Counted from the first letter of the stretch, positions 8,489-16,409 are shown. The stretch: DNA of 19,685 bases from CALLVY01 sp937899855 (GCA_039820405.1 JBCBQC010000112.1:1-19685); one strand, 5' to 3'. Made by a program: numbers and translations. The notes: generated by a model not told the origin, from the sequence alone.

Positions 8489-9901
8489 TCATCCGTCTCC
8501 CCTCACTTGCTCCAGGAGCCAGGGTTTTTCGGCTACCTCTTGGGTAGCTTCGATTTCCTGCCGCAGTTTAGCCAAGCCCGCGGTATCGTAGCGCTGGGTG
8601 TGCAGCAGTTTTTTGGTAAAGCGGATCAGGTTGAGGTTGAGGGTGCGGTGGTAGCCCAGTTCGGGGTGGCGGTAGATGTAGTTCTTAAAGCTGTCGAGGT
8701 GGGACTGGAGGGCGTCGTAGGCTTGTTCGGAGTAGTAGATGGTGAGGAGCATGCGCCGGGCGTTGACGTTGAGGAGGGGGTCGTCGAAGTCGGCTTGCTG
8801 GAGGAGTTTCATGGCCTTGTGGTAGTCGGGTTGGCGGTAGTAGAGGATGGCCAAATTGTAGTTGAAGGTGCTTTCGCGGTACTTCTTTTCGATCCGGTCC
8901 TGGTAGCGGAAGAGGAAGTCTTCCACCCACTGGTATTCCTTGAGTCCCAAGCCGGCCATGGCGATGTTTTTGTAGGTAAAGCGCGACATCACCCCATTGG
9001 TGATGAAGACGGCATTGGCCAATCCTTCCTTGTAAATTTCGAAGAGTGTGGTGAGAAACTGATCCTGTCCGGCGTTGATCTGGCGGATGCAATAATTGAT
9101 GGCCAGGACGTAGATGTCGCGGATTTCCTGTTCGGCAAAGCGGTGCTGTTGGGTTTGGACCAATTGGCGGAGTTGCTGGAAGTAGGGGGTGGAATCCGTC
9201 TCGGTCAGGGCTTTGTAGGTGTGGTAGTAGATGGAGATAGCGGGGATGTGGGAATAGTCATTGGTCTGGGTGTGTTGCAGGACTTCGTCGAGGAGCAATT
9301 CGGGGCGAGCGTTTGGCGCGACGGTTTGTTGGCTGAGGGCCGCGCTGCTGAGTCGGAGACGGTTGGCGATAAAATAGTGTCCGAAGTGATCGGTCATTTC
9401 GGTAAAGACCTCGTCGGGATGCCGGCTGGCGATGCTGTTGACGCTGTATTGTTCCAGGGCGAGCTGGTAGTGAAAAAAGTGGTAATCGGCATTGCGCAGG
9501 GGTTGGTTGTCGACCAGTTTTTTGGCCACCTTCAATTCGCCTTCGAAGACCCGTTTGATGCCCCGTTTGCGCAGCGCCCGGCACAGGTGGGTCTGTTCGA
9601 CCACCGGGTTGTCGCGCATTTCCTCGTAGGCCAGAAAGGCCTTTACCGTTTTGAACAAAAAGGAAAAGGTATAGCCCAACTGCTTCTCGTCGTAGTCCTG
9701 ATCGGGAAAAAGGGCCGCAAAGATGACCCGCCGCTCCAGGGTTTTGGGGCGGGGGAAGGGATGCTGTTTGCGCAGGTAGTGAAACAGGTCGATGACGTCC
9801 TGTCGTTGGTTAAAATAGGGGGAGGCGACAAATTTTTCGAGATGGCGCAGGTCCCGTTTGTCCAAATATTGGAAGACCTCCACCAGACGACTTTGGTGCA
9901 T
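8489..9901 (-). CDS. Conserved-type hypothetical protein, all-helical TPR-like
   Basis: A 470-aa protein with no signal peptide or membrane segment, so probably cytoplasmic. The ATG at 9901 gives the N-terminus MHQSRLVEVFQYLDKRDLRHL. The sequence is almost entirely amphipathic helix with many Tyr, Gln, Leu and Arg, as in tetratricopeptide-like solenoids. The region around residues 330-430 (NYNLAILYYRQPDYHKAMKL, then VNARRMLLTIYYSEQAYDAL) has TPR-like spacing. The N-terminal approximately 70 residues (KFVASPYFNQRQDVIDLFHYL) look like a distinct small domain. I recognise no enzyme motif and cannot assign a function. A scaffold or regulatory role is only an inference from the fold. It is transcribed alone, divergently from the large T9SS cargo gene at 10054. 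Confidence 0.82.
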   Translation of the reverse strand: MHQSRLVEVFQYLDKRDLRHLEKFVASPYFNQRQDVIDLFHYLRKQHPFPRPKTLERRVIFAALFPDQDYDEKQLGYTFSFLFKTVKAFLAYEEMRDNPVVEQTHLCRALRKRGIKRVFEGELKVAKKLVDNQPLRNADYHFFHYQLALEQYSVNSIASRHPDEVFTEMTDHFGHYFIANRLRLSSAALSQQTVAPNARPELLLDEVLQHTQTNDYSHIPAISIYYHTYKALTETDSTPYFQQLRQLVQTQQHRFAEQEIRDIYVLAINYCIRQINAGQDQFLTTLFEIYKEGLANAVFITNGVMSRFTYKNIAMAGLGLKEYQWVEDFLFRYQDRIEKKYRESTFNYNLAILYYRQPDYHKAMKLLQQADFDDPLLNVNARRMLLTIYYSEQAYDALQSHLDSFKNYIYRHPELGYHRTLNLNLIRFTKKLLHTQRYDTAGLAKLRQEIEATQEVAEKPWLLEQVRGDG

Positions 9902-9930
9902 AGCTTGGGTTTGTTTGGAAAAATAGATGA

Positions 9931-9961
9931 AAAAGATACTGATTTTTAAGGGTTTATGAAA
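9931..9961 (-). promoter_or_regulatory. Candidate Bacteroidota promoter for the TPR-like gene
   Basis: On the minus strand TATCTTTT (9931-9938) differs from the TAnnTTTG -7 box by one base. TTTC at 9958-9961 lies 19 bases upstream of it and differs from the TTTG -33 box by one base. The -7 box is about 29 bases before the ATG at 9901. This is a weak match to a short consensus. Confidence 0.3.
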
Positions 9962-10053
9962 TATGGCTGCTATATTTTGATTGGTAAATTGGCTAATTTG
10001 TTGTTGTACTGACCGGATGAGGAAGCGATATTGAGGAAAATTGCGAAACTATA

Positions 10054-13000
10054 ATGACTATGAGCTGGCGAGTGACCCAAATCGTCCCAAAAACCAACCC
10101 CGTCTGCGGCCAAAGCCCCCTTGGGCTGCTGCTTGGGATATGGTTGCTGGGCGTTCTGCTCTTCGCCCTCCCCCGTACCGCCACTGCCCAGTGGTTTACC
10201 CTCCCCAATTTTACCGAATCCCGCGCCGTCCTACCCACTCCCGATGGTGGCTTTATCGCTGCCGGCCGCCGGGGCGTCCCCGCCATCGGAATGGTCGACG
10301 ATGCCTACCTCACCAAGCTCGATCCCGACGGCCGTATCCAGTGGGAAGGCGCCTACGGAGGCAATGATGCTGAAAACATCGTCGCCCTCACCCTCACCAC
10401 CACCGGCGATTACGCCTTTACGGGCTTTACCAATAGCTTCGACGTCAATGGTACCGACGCCGACGTCTTTGTCGGACTGGTTGATCCCGACAGCAACCTG
10501 CGCTGGCAACGTTCCCTCGGTGGCATCCGCTCCGACCGGGGCAACGGCATTGCCGCCACCCCCGACGGGGGGCTGATCGTAACGGGCTGCTGGGATTGTT
10601 TTGGGCCATCCGAGCTCTACTTACTCAAACTCGACGCCGGGGGTAACGTCGAATGGGCCTTTCACGATTACCAACCCGGTTACACCGCCGAAGGCTTTGC
10701 CGTACGCCCTACCGCCGATGGGGGTTACGCCGTCACCGGCTGGGTCAATCAGGGGGGCAGCCGGATGCTGTTCCTCCTCAAAACCGATGCGGCGGGTCAA
10801 TTGCTTTGGCAAGAAGTCTTTGGGGGGCTGGGGGATGACCAGGGTCGCGCGATCGTGGAGGCTGCCAATGGGGATCTCCTGGTGGCGGGTTACAGCTGGA
10901 GCAACAATTTTACCGCCGAGGACGTCTACCTCTTGCGCACCGATGCCCTGGGCAGTTACCGTTGGCACCGCTATTTTGGGGAGGCCAGTACGGGTGACTT
11001 TGCCTTTGCCGTGGAGGAACTGCCCGATGGGGACATCGTGGTGGCGGGAAGTACCTGGAGCTTTGGGGCGGTCAACGGGGATGTGTACCTGTTTAAGACG
11101 GATGCCCAGGGCAACGAGATTTGGTCGCGGACGTATGGATCGGATCAGGAGGAGACGGGGCGTTCGATTGCCACGACGGCGAGTGGGGACTTGCTGGTGG
11201 CGGGAATCGATCGGACTTTTGAGATGGGAATGATGGTGGGGAGCAGCGGTCTCGTACTGCGGGCGGATCCGCAGGGCCGGATCGATGCCAATTTGATTCG
11301 GGGGAATGTCTACCACGATTTGAACGCGGACTGCGTCCCCCAGGCGGGGGAGGAGGTCTTGGCAAACTGGATCGTCCGACTGGAGGGCAATGGGGAGGAA
11401 GTGTACGCTACGACCGATGTGCAGGGCGATTACGAATTTCGCGTCGATCCCGGTGATTATCAATTGAGCCTCCTGCCCCCGACCTACAATTGGGAAAGCT
11501 GTCTGGCACCGCTAGACATCCTGGTTACGGGGCCTACCGATACACTGGATTTTACCCTGCCGGCCCGCAGTATCATCGCGGGTTCTTTCCTGGAGGTCGA
11601 CGTATCTGCCGCGAGCCTGAGTACTTGTACCAGTCCCGTCTATTTTGTCAATTATTGCAATCGGGGCCCCCAAACGGCCAGTGACGCGGAGGTCCGCATT
11701 TATCTGGACTCCTATTTTACCTTCCTGAGCAGCAGCATCAGCGGCAGCACGCCCGACGGACGCCGTTATTTTTTCCCCATCGGTGACGTAGCTCCCGGTG
11801 ATTGTGGCCGTTTTGAGGTGGTGGTCGATCTCGACTGTGGGGCCACGGAAGGCCTTACGCACTGTCTGGAAGCCCACATTCAACCCAACAGCATCGACCT
11901 GCCCCCCGATCCCACTTGGGATGCCGCCAGTCTCACCATCGAGGCGGACTGTCAACTGGATTCTACGATCTTTACCCTGCGGAACGTGGGAACGGGCGAT
12001 ATGGATGGACCCCAGTACTACATCGTCATCGAGGACGACTTGGTCCTCTTTACGGGGCCCATCGACTTGGAAGCGGGGGAGTTTGAGGTGTTTAAGTATC
12101 CCGCCCGTGGAAAAACCTACCGGATGGAGGTCGACCAATCGCCCGGTCATCCCGGTCGCAGTCGGCCCAGCGCCACCTGGGAAGCTTGTGGAACGGGCGA
12201 CAATGGGGCCATCAGTTTGGGTTACGTGACCCAATTCCCCGAAGACGATGCCGACTTTTTTGTCTCGGTGGATTGTCAGGAAAACCGTCCCGATTTTGCC
12301 CCCTTTGAAAAACGGGCCTATCCCAAGGGCACGACGGATCAGCATTACATCGATGCCAACACCGATTTGGAATACCACCTGCGGTTTCAAAATACAACGA
12401 GCGATACCGTCACGACGGTCATCATCCGCGATACGCTCTCCCCCTTCCTCGATTGGGGGACCATCGCGGCGGGCGCCAGTAGCCATCCCTACCACTACGA
12501 ATTGTACGGAGCGGGCATCCTCAAATTTACCTTTAGCCATCTGGCCCTGCCGCCCGCCGCCACCGATCCTACGGCGTCGGTGGGCTTCGTCAAGTTTCGG
12601 GTTCGTCAATTGGCGGATAATCCCGCGGGTACCCGAATCCGCAACCGCTCGACCCTTTATTTGGACTGGGAAGTTCCCCAGCCCAGCCCCGAGGTGTTTC
12701 ACACCATTCGCCCCCGAACGGTATACGCCACGACGGCGGAGCAGATCTGTGCGGGGGATTCCTATTGGGGACAGGTTTACACCGAATCCACCCTGGTGTA
12801 CGATACCCTCCGGAGGGCTGACTACGATTCCATTACGATCATTCAATTGACCGTCAACGCCCCTTTCCGTGGGGTGATTGACACCAGCATTTGTGCGGGG
12901 GAGCTCTTCGAAATTGGGGGGTTCCAGTACGGCGAAGCGGGGATTTACGAAGCCCTTTTTGTCGACCGCAATGGTTGCGACAGCCTCTACGAGGTACAGC

Positions 13001-13602
13001 TGGCGGTATTGGAGCAGCCCTCGGTGGTGATCCGGGATACGCTCTGTGCGGGCGATTCCCTGGTTTTCAATGGGAATGTGTACACCGTCAGCGGGGAGTA
13101 CCTCACCCAATTTCCGGCCAGTAATGGCTGTGACAGCAGCGTTCACCTCGCGCTCCGAGTACTCGATTCGATCCTGACCCGGGTGGATACGGCTCTGTAC
13201 ATCGGGGCGGTCTACCAGGGGATACGGGTCAATGCGGATACCAGCTTTACCCAGGTATACGCCGCTACTAACGGTTGTGATAGCCTCGTGCTGGTGCACG
13301 TGCTTGCTTTGACGACGGGGCTGGCTGCTCCCGGAGCGGCGCTTTTGGAGTGGCGGGTGTTCCCCAATCCAGTCCGCGACGTACTCAACCTACGCTATTA
13401 CCTCGGCGCTAGTAGCCCCCTGCGGGTCGAGGTGTTTACGCTCCGGGGCCACCACGAGGTCCTGTTCCAGTCCACTGGAGCATTGGGGCCGGGCTTTTAC
13501 GAGCACCGTTTTGCTTTTGCCGACTATCCGCCGGGCACTTACCTGCTGCGGATCAGTACGAATGGGGGCCAACAAATACGAAAGGTTATTAAGTGGGACT
13601 AA
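10054..13602 (+). CDS. Large secreted protein: predicted seven-bladed propeller, SdrD-B, DUF7619-like, Cys repeats, type A T9SS domain
   Basis: A 1182-aa protein. The start is ATG at 10054 or 10060. Both give a long n-region before a hydrophobic core (LGLLLGIWLLGVLLFAL) and a cleavage site near ATA-QW (residue 46). Residues about 47-410 contain six full copies of a pattern like DxYLxKTDxxGxxxW...GG...(D/N)G(D/G)xxxxG, plus a split copy, consistent with a seven-bladed beta-propeller. Residues 417-490 are an SdrD-B-like module (GNVYHDLNADCVPQAGE). Residues about 495-750 are DUF11/CARDB-like, and about 755-885 match the DUF7619 type (RAYPKGTTDQHY, LEYHLRFQNTT, RDTLSPFLDW). Four Cys repeats (about 895-1085, CAGDS/NGCDS) precede the type A sorting domain (about 1100-1182, VFPNPVRDVLNL). 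This is a type IX cargo at the cell surface. The propeller suggests binding to a ligand or polymer, but no catalytic site was identified. Confidence 0.92.
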   Translation: MTMSWRVTQIVPKTNPVCGQSPLGLLLGIWLLGVLLFALPRTATAQWFTLPNFTESRAVLPTPDGGFIAAGRRGVPAIGMVDDAYLTKLDPDGRIQWEGAYGGNDAENIVALTLTTTGDYAFTGFTNSFDVNGTDADVFVGLVDPDSNLRWQRSLGGIRSDRGNGIAATPDGGLIVTGCWDCFGPSELYLLKLDAGGNVEWAFHDYQPGYTAEGFAVRPTADGGYAVTGWVNQGGSRMLFLLKTDAAGQLLWQEVFGGLGDDQGRAIVEAANGDLLVAGYSWSNNFTAEDVYLLRTDALGSYRWHRYFGEASTGDFAFAVEELPDGDIVVAGSTWSFGAVNGDVYLFKTDAQGNEIWSRTYGSDQEETGRSIATTASGDLLVAGIDRTFEMGMMVGSSGLVLRADPQGRIDANLIRGNVYHDLNADCVPQAGEEVLANWIVRLEGNGEEVYATTDVQGDYEFRVDPGDYQLSLLPPTYNWESCLAPLDILVTGPTDTLDFTLPARSIIAGSFLEVDVSAASLSTCTSPVYFVNYCNRGPQTASDAEVRIYLDSYFTFLSSSISGSTPDGRRYFFPIGDVAPGDCGRFEVVVDLDCGATEGLTHCLEAHIQPNSIDLPPDPTWDAASLTIEADCQLDSTIFTLRNVGTGDMDGPQYYIVIEDDLVLFTGPIDLEAGEFEVFKYPARGKTYRMEVDQSPGHPGRSRPSATWEACGTGDNGAISLGYVTQFPEDDADFFVSVDCQENRPDFAPFEKRAYPKGTTDQHYIDANTDLEYHLRFQNTTSDTVTTVIIRDTLSPFLDWGTIAAGASSHPYHYELYGAGILKFTFSHLALPPAATDPTASVGFVKFRVRQLADNPAGTRIRNRSTLYLDWEVPQPSPEVFHTIRPRTVYATTAEQICAGDSYWGQVYTESTLVYDTLRRADYDSITIIQLTVNAPFRGVIDTSICAGELFEIGGFQYGEAGIYEALFVDRNGCDSLYEVQLAVLEQPSVVIRDTLCAGDSLVFNGNVYTVSGEYLTQFPASNGCDSSVHLALRVLDSILTRVDTALYIGAVYQGIRVNADTSFTQVYAATNGCDSLVLVHVLALTTGLAAPGAALLEWRVFPNPVRDVLNLRYYLGASSPLRVEVFTLRGHHEVLFQSTGALGPGFYEHRFAFADYPPGTYLLRISTNGGQQIRKVIKWD

Positions 13603-13616
13603 TTTATAGTTCTTAG

Positions 13617-13646
13617 AGCCGATCCTCTGGAGGGTCGGCTTTTTTT
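13617..13646 (+). terminator. Intrinsic terminator of the propeller protein gene
   Basis: AGCCGATCC (13617-13625) pairs with GGGTCGGCT (13632-13640) through one wobble pair around a 6-base loop. Six further T follow. It starts 14 bases after the stop codon at 13602. Confidence 0.9.
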
Positions 13647-13670
13647 ATGGAGAAGGGGAGTGGTTGGACC

Positions 13671-13716
13671 AACAAAAATGGGCCAAGCCCGTAAGTCGGG
13701 ATGGCCCATTTTTGTT
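13671..13716. terminator. Long nested hairpin between convergent genes, probable bidirectional terminator
   Basis: AACAAAAATGGGCC (13671-13684) and GGCCCATTTTTGTT (13703-13716) form a perfect 14-bp stem. Inside its loop CCCG (13688-13691) pairs with CGGG (13697-13700). The stem base is A/T-rich on both strands, giving a T-rich 3' flank in either direction. It lies between the plus-strand stop at 13602 and the minus-strand stop at 13747, so it most likely terminates the PUR gene and backs up the preceding terminator. Confidence 0.75.
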
Positions 13717-13746
13717 TAAGTGGGGGAGGGGTAGCACGCTGAGGGG

Positions 13747-14223
13747 CTACCAGGAAATATCGTCTTCGGTGACGTCTTCGGACTGTACCTCTTCGGTGAC
13801 GTCTTCCGCGTCGTCGTTGCTAGTATTGTTAGTGGTATTGCTGTTGCTGTTGTTGTCGTAGTTATTGCCAGCGTTGCTATGAGCATTATAGTTGCCATCC
13901 GGCTGGGCTTGGCGCTGGGCTTCCCATTCTTCGTGGCGGCGGGTAAACTCATCGTAGTCGTAATCGGGCATCAATTCGGTTTTGACGTAATTGATGGCCT
14001 CTTCCATGCCCGAGCTAAAGCGGTTGAAATCCTCTTTGTACAAAAAGATTTTGTGGCGCTCGTAGCCGTCTTGGTTAAATTTTTTGGTGCTTTCGGTGAT
14101 GGTCAGGTAATAATCATCACCTTTGGTACGCCGAACGTCAAAAAAGTAAGTTCTTCGTTTTCCCGCGCGAATCTTCTTGGAAAAAACACTCTCGAATCTC
14201 CTTTGGTTGCTCTCGTAATCCAC
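13747..14223 (-). CDS. PUR-alpha-like (DUF3276) nucleic-acid-binding protein
   Basis: A 158-aa protein of the bacterial PUR family. Residues about 12-95 carry the family core: VFSKKIRAGKRRTYFFDV, then DYYLTITESTKKF, HKIFLYKEDF, and EAINYVKTELMP. PUR domains bind single-stranded DNA or RNA, and the Borrelia homologue has been studied structurally and as a regulator. The exact role here is unknown. I chose the GTG at 14223 because it gives MDYESNQRRFESVFSKK, the usual family N-terminus. It follows an AT-rich leader and lies downstream of a perfect TAnnTTTG box. A longer frame beginning with TTG at 14271 would start inside that box. Residues 112-138 form an Asn/Ser-rich linker, followed by an acidic tail with two DVTE copies ending EDDISW. 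The tail recalls the SSB C-terminal tip. The gene is downstream of the ABC exporter on the same strand but has its own promoter. Confidence 0.88.
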   Translation of the reverse strand: MDYESNQRRFESVFSKKIRAGKRRTYFFDVRRTKGDDYYLTITESTKKFNQDGYERHKIFLYKEDFNRFSSGMEEAINYVKTELMPDYDYDEFTRRHEEWEAQRQAQPDGNYNAHSNAGNNYDNNSNSNTTNNTSNDDAEDVTEEVQSEDVTEDDISW

Positions 14224-14268
14224 TGGTTTATATTTAATTAAACAATGAGATGCCGTTTTGATCCTGTA

Positions 14269-14276
14269 CAAAAGTA
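14269..14276 (-). promoter_or_regulatory. Bacteroidota -7 promoter box of the PUR gene
   Basis: On the minus strand the sequence reads TACTTTTG, a perfect match to TAnnTTTG. It lies about 46 bases upstream of the GTG start at 14223, which fits a normal 5' leader. A -33 element is weak: ATTG lies about 23 bases upstream, slightly too far. The 180-bp gap between the ABC stop and the PUR start also contains a TCCGGGCCCGGA palindrome at 14379-14390, which has no T run. Confidence 0.55.
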
Positions 14277-14402
14277 AGGAAATGTCATCTAAACTTATAC
14301 AATACTAATAAAAATAGCAGAAAATCCAAGGCTTGCAAAACAATATTCTTGTATTTCCCGTGCGGAAAAACATTGTAATCCGGGCCCGGACGAGAAATGG
14401 CG

Positions 14403-16190
14403 CTACTCGGTGGTGATATCTTGTAGCTTTTGCTGTTCGAATAGTTCGTAATAAAAGCCTCGGTTGGCCAGTAGTTCTTCGTGGGTACCGGCCTCGCTGA
14501 TGCGCCCATCGTCGAGCACGATAATTTGGTCGAATTGGAGGAGGCCGTAGATGCGGTGGGTGATGATGATGGCCGTTTTATCGGCCAGGGTGTTGTTGAG
14601 GTAACCTAGGATTTGCTGTTCGGTGGTGGTATCGACGGCGGAGAGGCAGTCGTCGAGGATGACCACATCGGGTTGTTTGATGAGGGCGCGGGCGATGGAG
14701 ATGCGTTGCTTTTGTCCGCCCGAGAGGGTCACCCCGCGTTCGCCCACGGCGGTTTCGAAGCCTTCGGGCAGTTCGACAATGTCCTGGTGGACGGCGGCGT
14801 AGCGGGTGTAGGCCTCCACGTCGGCCCGGGAGGCCTCGGGATGGCCGAAAGCGACGTTCCCCGCCACGGTATCGGAGAAGAGGAAGACGTCCTGGGGCAC
14901 GTAGCCGATGCGATTGCGCAGCTTGGCCAGGTCGTGTTGGCGAATATCGCGTCCGTCGATTTGAATACTGCCCTGATTGACGTCGTACATACGGACCAGC
15001 AGGTCGGCAATGGTGGATTTACCCGAGCCCGTTTTGCCGATGATGGCCATTTTCTGTCCCGCTTTGAGTTGGAAGGAGACCCGGTCGAGCGCACGGGTAC
15101 CGCTATCGGGGTAGTCGAAGGTGACGGCATCAAAGGTAATGTCGCCGTGTAGGGGGCTGGCATCCTCGGTGGGGCTAAGGATATCGGGAGGCGTTTGTAA
15201 AAATTCGTTGATCCGCTTTTGGGAAGCGGCCGCTTGCTGGATGATGGAGGCAATCCAGCCGATGGCGGTCACCGGCCAAGTCAGCATATTGATGTAGATG
15301 ACAAACTCGGCGATATTCCCCGGGGTGATGTTGCCCTTCACCACTTGGAGCCCACCGATGTAGACGGTCAGTGTGGTGCTGATGCCGATCAGGAGCACCA
15401 TGAGGGGGAAGAAGGCGGCGTTGACCTGGGCCAGTCGGAGAGACTTGTCCTTATAATCCTCGGCCTGTTGGCCAAAATAGCGACCCATGGGTTCTTCCTG
15501 TACGTAGGACTTGACCACCCGGATGCCCGAGTAAACCTCCTGGGAGATGCTATTGAGCTGGGCCAGTTGCTGTTGGATGATGGTACTGCGTTTGTTGATC
15601 AGGTTACTGACGTAATAGATCGAGAAGGAGAGGAAGGGCAGGGGCAGGAGGCTGTAAAGGGTCAGCTCGACGCTGACGTTGACCATGGACCAGATGACCA
15701 TGACGAAGAGCGAGACCAGGTTGATGCCGTAGAGGGTGGCCGGGCCGAGGTACATCCGCACCTTGGAGACGTCCTCGGTGATGCGGGACATCAGGTCACC
15801 GGTGCTCTGTTGTTTGTAGAAGGCGAGGGAAAGCTTTTGGTAATGTTCGTAAATTTCTTTGCGCAGGTCGTATTCGATCAGTCGGGACATTACGATGATG
15901 GTCTGCCGCATAAAATACATGAAGACGCCCATGATGAGGGCGAGGAGGAGAACGAGCAGGCCAAAGAAGAGGAGGGTGGTACCGAGGTAGGCAAAGAGGG
16001 CGTCCTGTTGTGCAAAGCCATCGTAGAGGCGGTAGAGGGCGAGGTTTTCCACGACCAGGTCGAGGGCTTGGCGGATCATTTGGGGCTGGAGGACGCGGAA
16101 GTAGTTGGAGAGCGATACAAAGAGGATGCCCAGCAGGAAATGCCAGCGGTAACGAACGAAATATTGGTTGAGGTAGGCTAGATGTTTCAC
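14403..16190 (-). CDS. ABC exporter half-transporter, MdlA/MsbA-like (fused permease and ATPase)
   Basis: A 595-aa type IV ABC exporter subunit that would dimerise in the inner membrane. The GTG at 16190 starts KHLAYLNQYFVRYRW, matching the family N-terminus, and an in-frame TAA lies directly before it. Residues about 15-310 form the six-helix transmembrane domain. The C-terminal ATPase has Walker A GKTGSGKS (385-392), Q-loop Gln433, signature LSGGQ (489-493), Walker B VVILD (509-513), and H-loop His545. The residue after the Walker B Asp, normally the catalytic Glu, is Asp514 (ILDDCLSAVD). This feature is found in the degenerate-site partner of heterodimeric exporters such as MdlA/YheI types. 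The substrate cannot be read from the sequence. Lipid or drug export is the general family role. No partner subunit gene lies next to it. Confidence 0.92.
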   Translation of the reverse strand: MKHLAYLNQYFVRYRWHFLLGILFVSLSNYFRVLQPQMIRQALDLVVENLALYRLYDGFAQQDALFAYLGTTLLFFGLLVLLLALIMGVFMYFMRQTIIVMSRLIEYDLRKEIYEHYQKLSLAFYKQQSTGDLMSRITEDVSKVRMYLGPATLYGINLVSLFVMVIWSMVNVSVELTLYSLLPLPFLSFSIYYVSNLINKRSTIIQQQLAQLNSISQEVYSGIRVVKSYVQEEPMGRYFGQQAEDYKDKSLRLAQVNAAFFPLMVLLIGISTTLTVYIGGLQVVKGNITPGNIAEFVIYINMLTWPVTAIGWIASIIQQAAASQKRINEFLQTPPDILSPTEDASPLHGDITFDAVTFDYPDSGTRALDRVSFQLKAGQKMAIIGKTGSGKSTIADLLVRMYDVNQGSIQIDGRDIRQHDLAKLRNRIGYVPQDVFLFSDTVAGNVAFGHPEASRADVEAYTRYAAVHQDIVELPEGFETAVGERGVTLSGGQKQRISIARALIKQPDVVILDDCLSAVDTTTEQQILGYLNNTLADKTAIIITHRIYGLLQFDQIIVLDDGRISEAGTHEELLANRGFYYELFEQQKLQDITTE

Positions 16191-16319
16191 TTAAAGTTCC
16201 ATTTCACGCCCACCGGTTCCGGGCATTCGTAGTATTAAACTCCAATGGGAGGGGTTTTGTTTGCGGGGTAAAGATAAAAAGATGTTTAAACATAGGTAGG
16301 GGGGGTGAGAGAATAAGGA

Positions 16320-16342
16320 GGGGTTTTGTTGGGGGGGTGGGG
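16320..16342 (+). other. Candidate G-quadruplex motif
   Basis: GGGG, TTTTGTT, seven G, T, GGGG satisfies the four-run pattern of three or more G with loops of 1-7 bases (the seven-G run splits into GGG-G-GGG). It is on the plus strand, about 130 bases upstream of the minus-strand ABC gene, so the G-rich strand is the template for that gene. Folding and any regulatory effect are inference. Confidence 0.4.
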
Positions 16343-16395
16343 CTTTATTCGTATTGTATTTTTTTAATTTTGTTGGGGGATGTACTTTGGGGCTT

Positions 16396-16409
16396 GGGTG
16401 GGCCCACCC
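16396..16409. repeat. 14-bp perfect palindrome
   Basis: GGGTGGGCCCACCC reads the same on both strands and is flanked by CTT on the left and (CC)AAG on the right, extending the dyad imperfectly. A second dyad, GGTGCG...CGCACC, follows within 30 bases. It could be a protein-binding site or part of a structured intergenic repeat. There is no T run to suggest a terminator. Confidence 0.5.

Noticed and set aside
8507..9949. A 480-aa open frame on the plus strand, antisense to the whole TPR-like gene
   Set aside because: Its translation is a Val/Gly/Phe-rich low-complexity string with no domain, and it mirrors the codon bias of the minus-strand gene, which has normal helical protein composition.
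11512..13299. A 595-aa minus-strand open frame opposite the propeller protein
   Set aside because: It is a shadow of the real gene: the plus strand carries a signal peptide, recognisable modules and a sorting domain. The antisense product has none. The same applies to the minus-strand frames at 1928-3274, 797-1687 and 4216-5283.
14224..14271. Extension of the PUR protein to a TTG start at 14271
   Set aside because: The TTG is part of a perfect promoter -7 box, and the extra residues do not resemble the family N-terminus.
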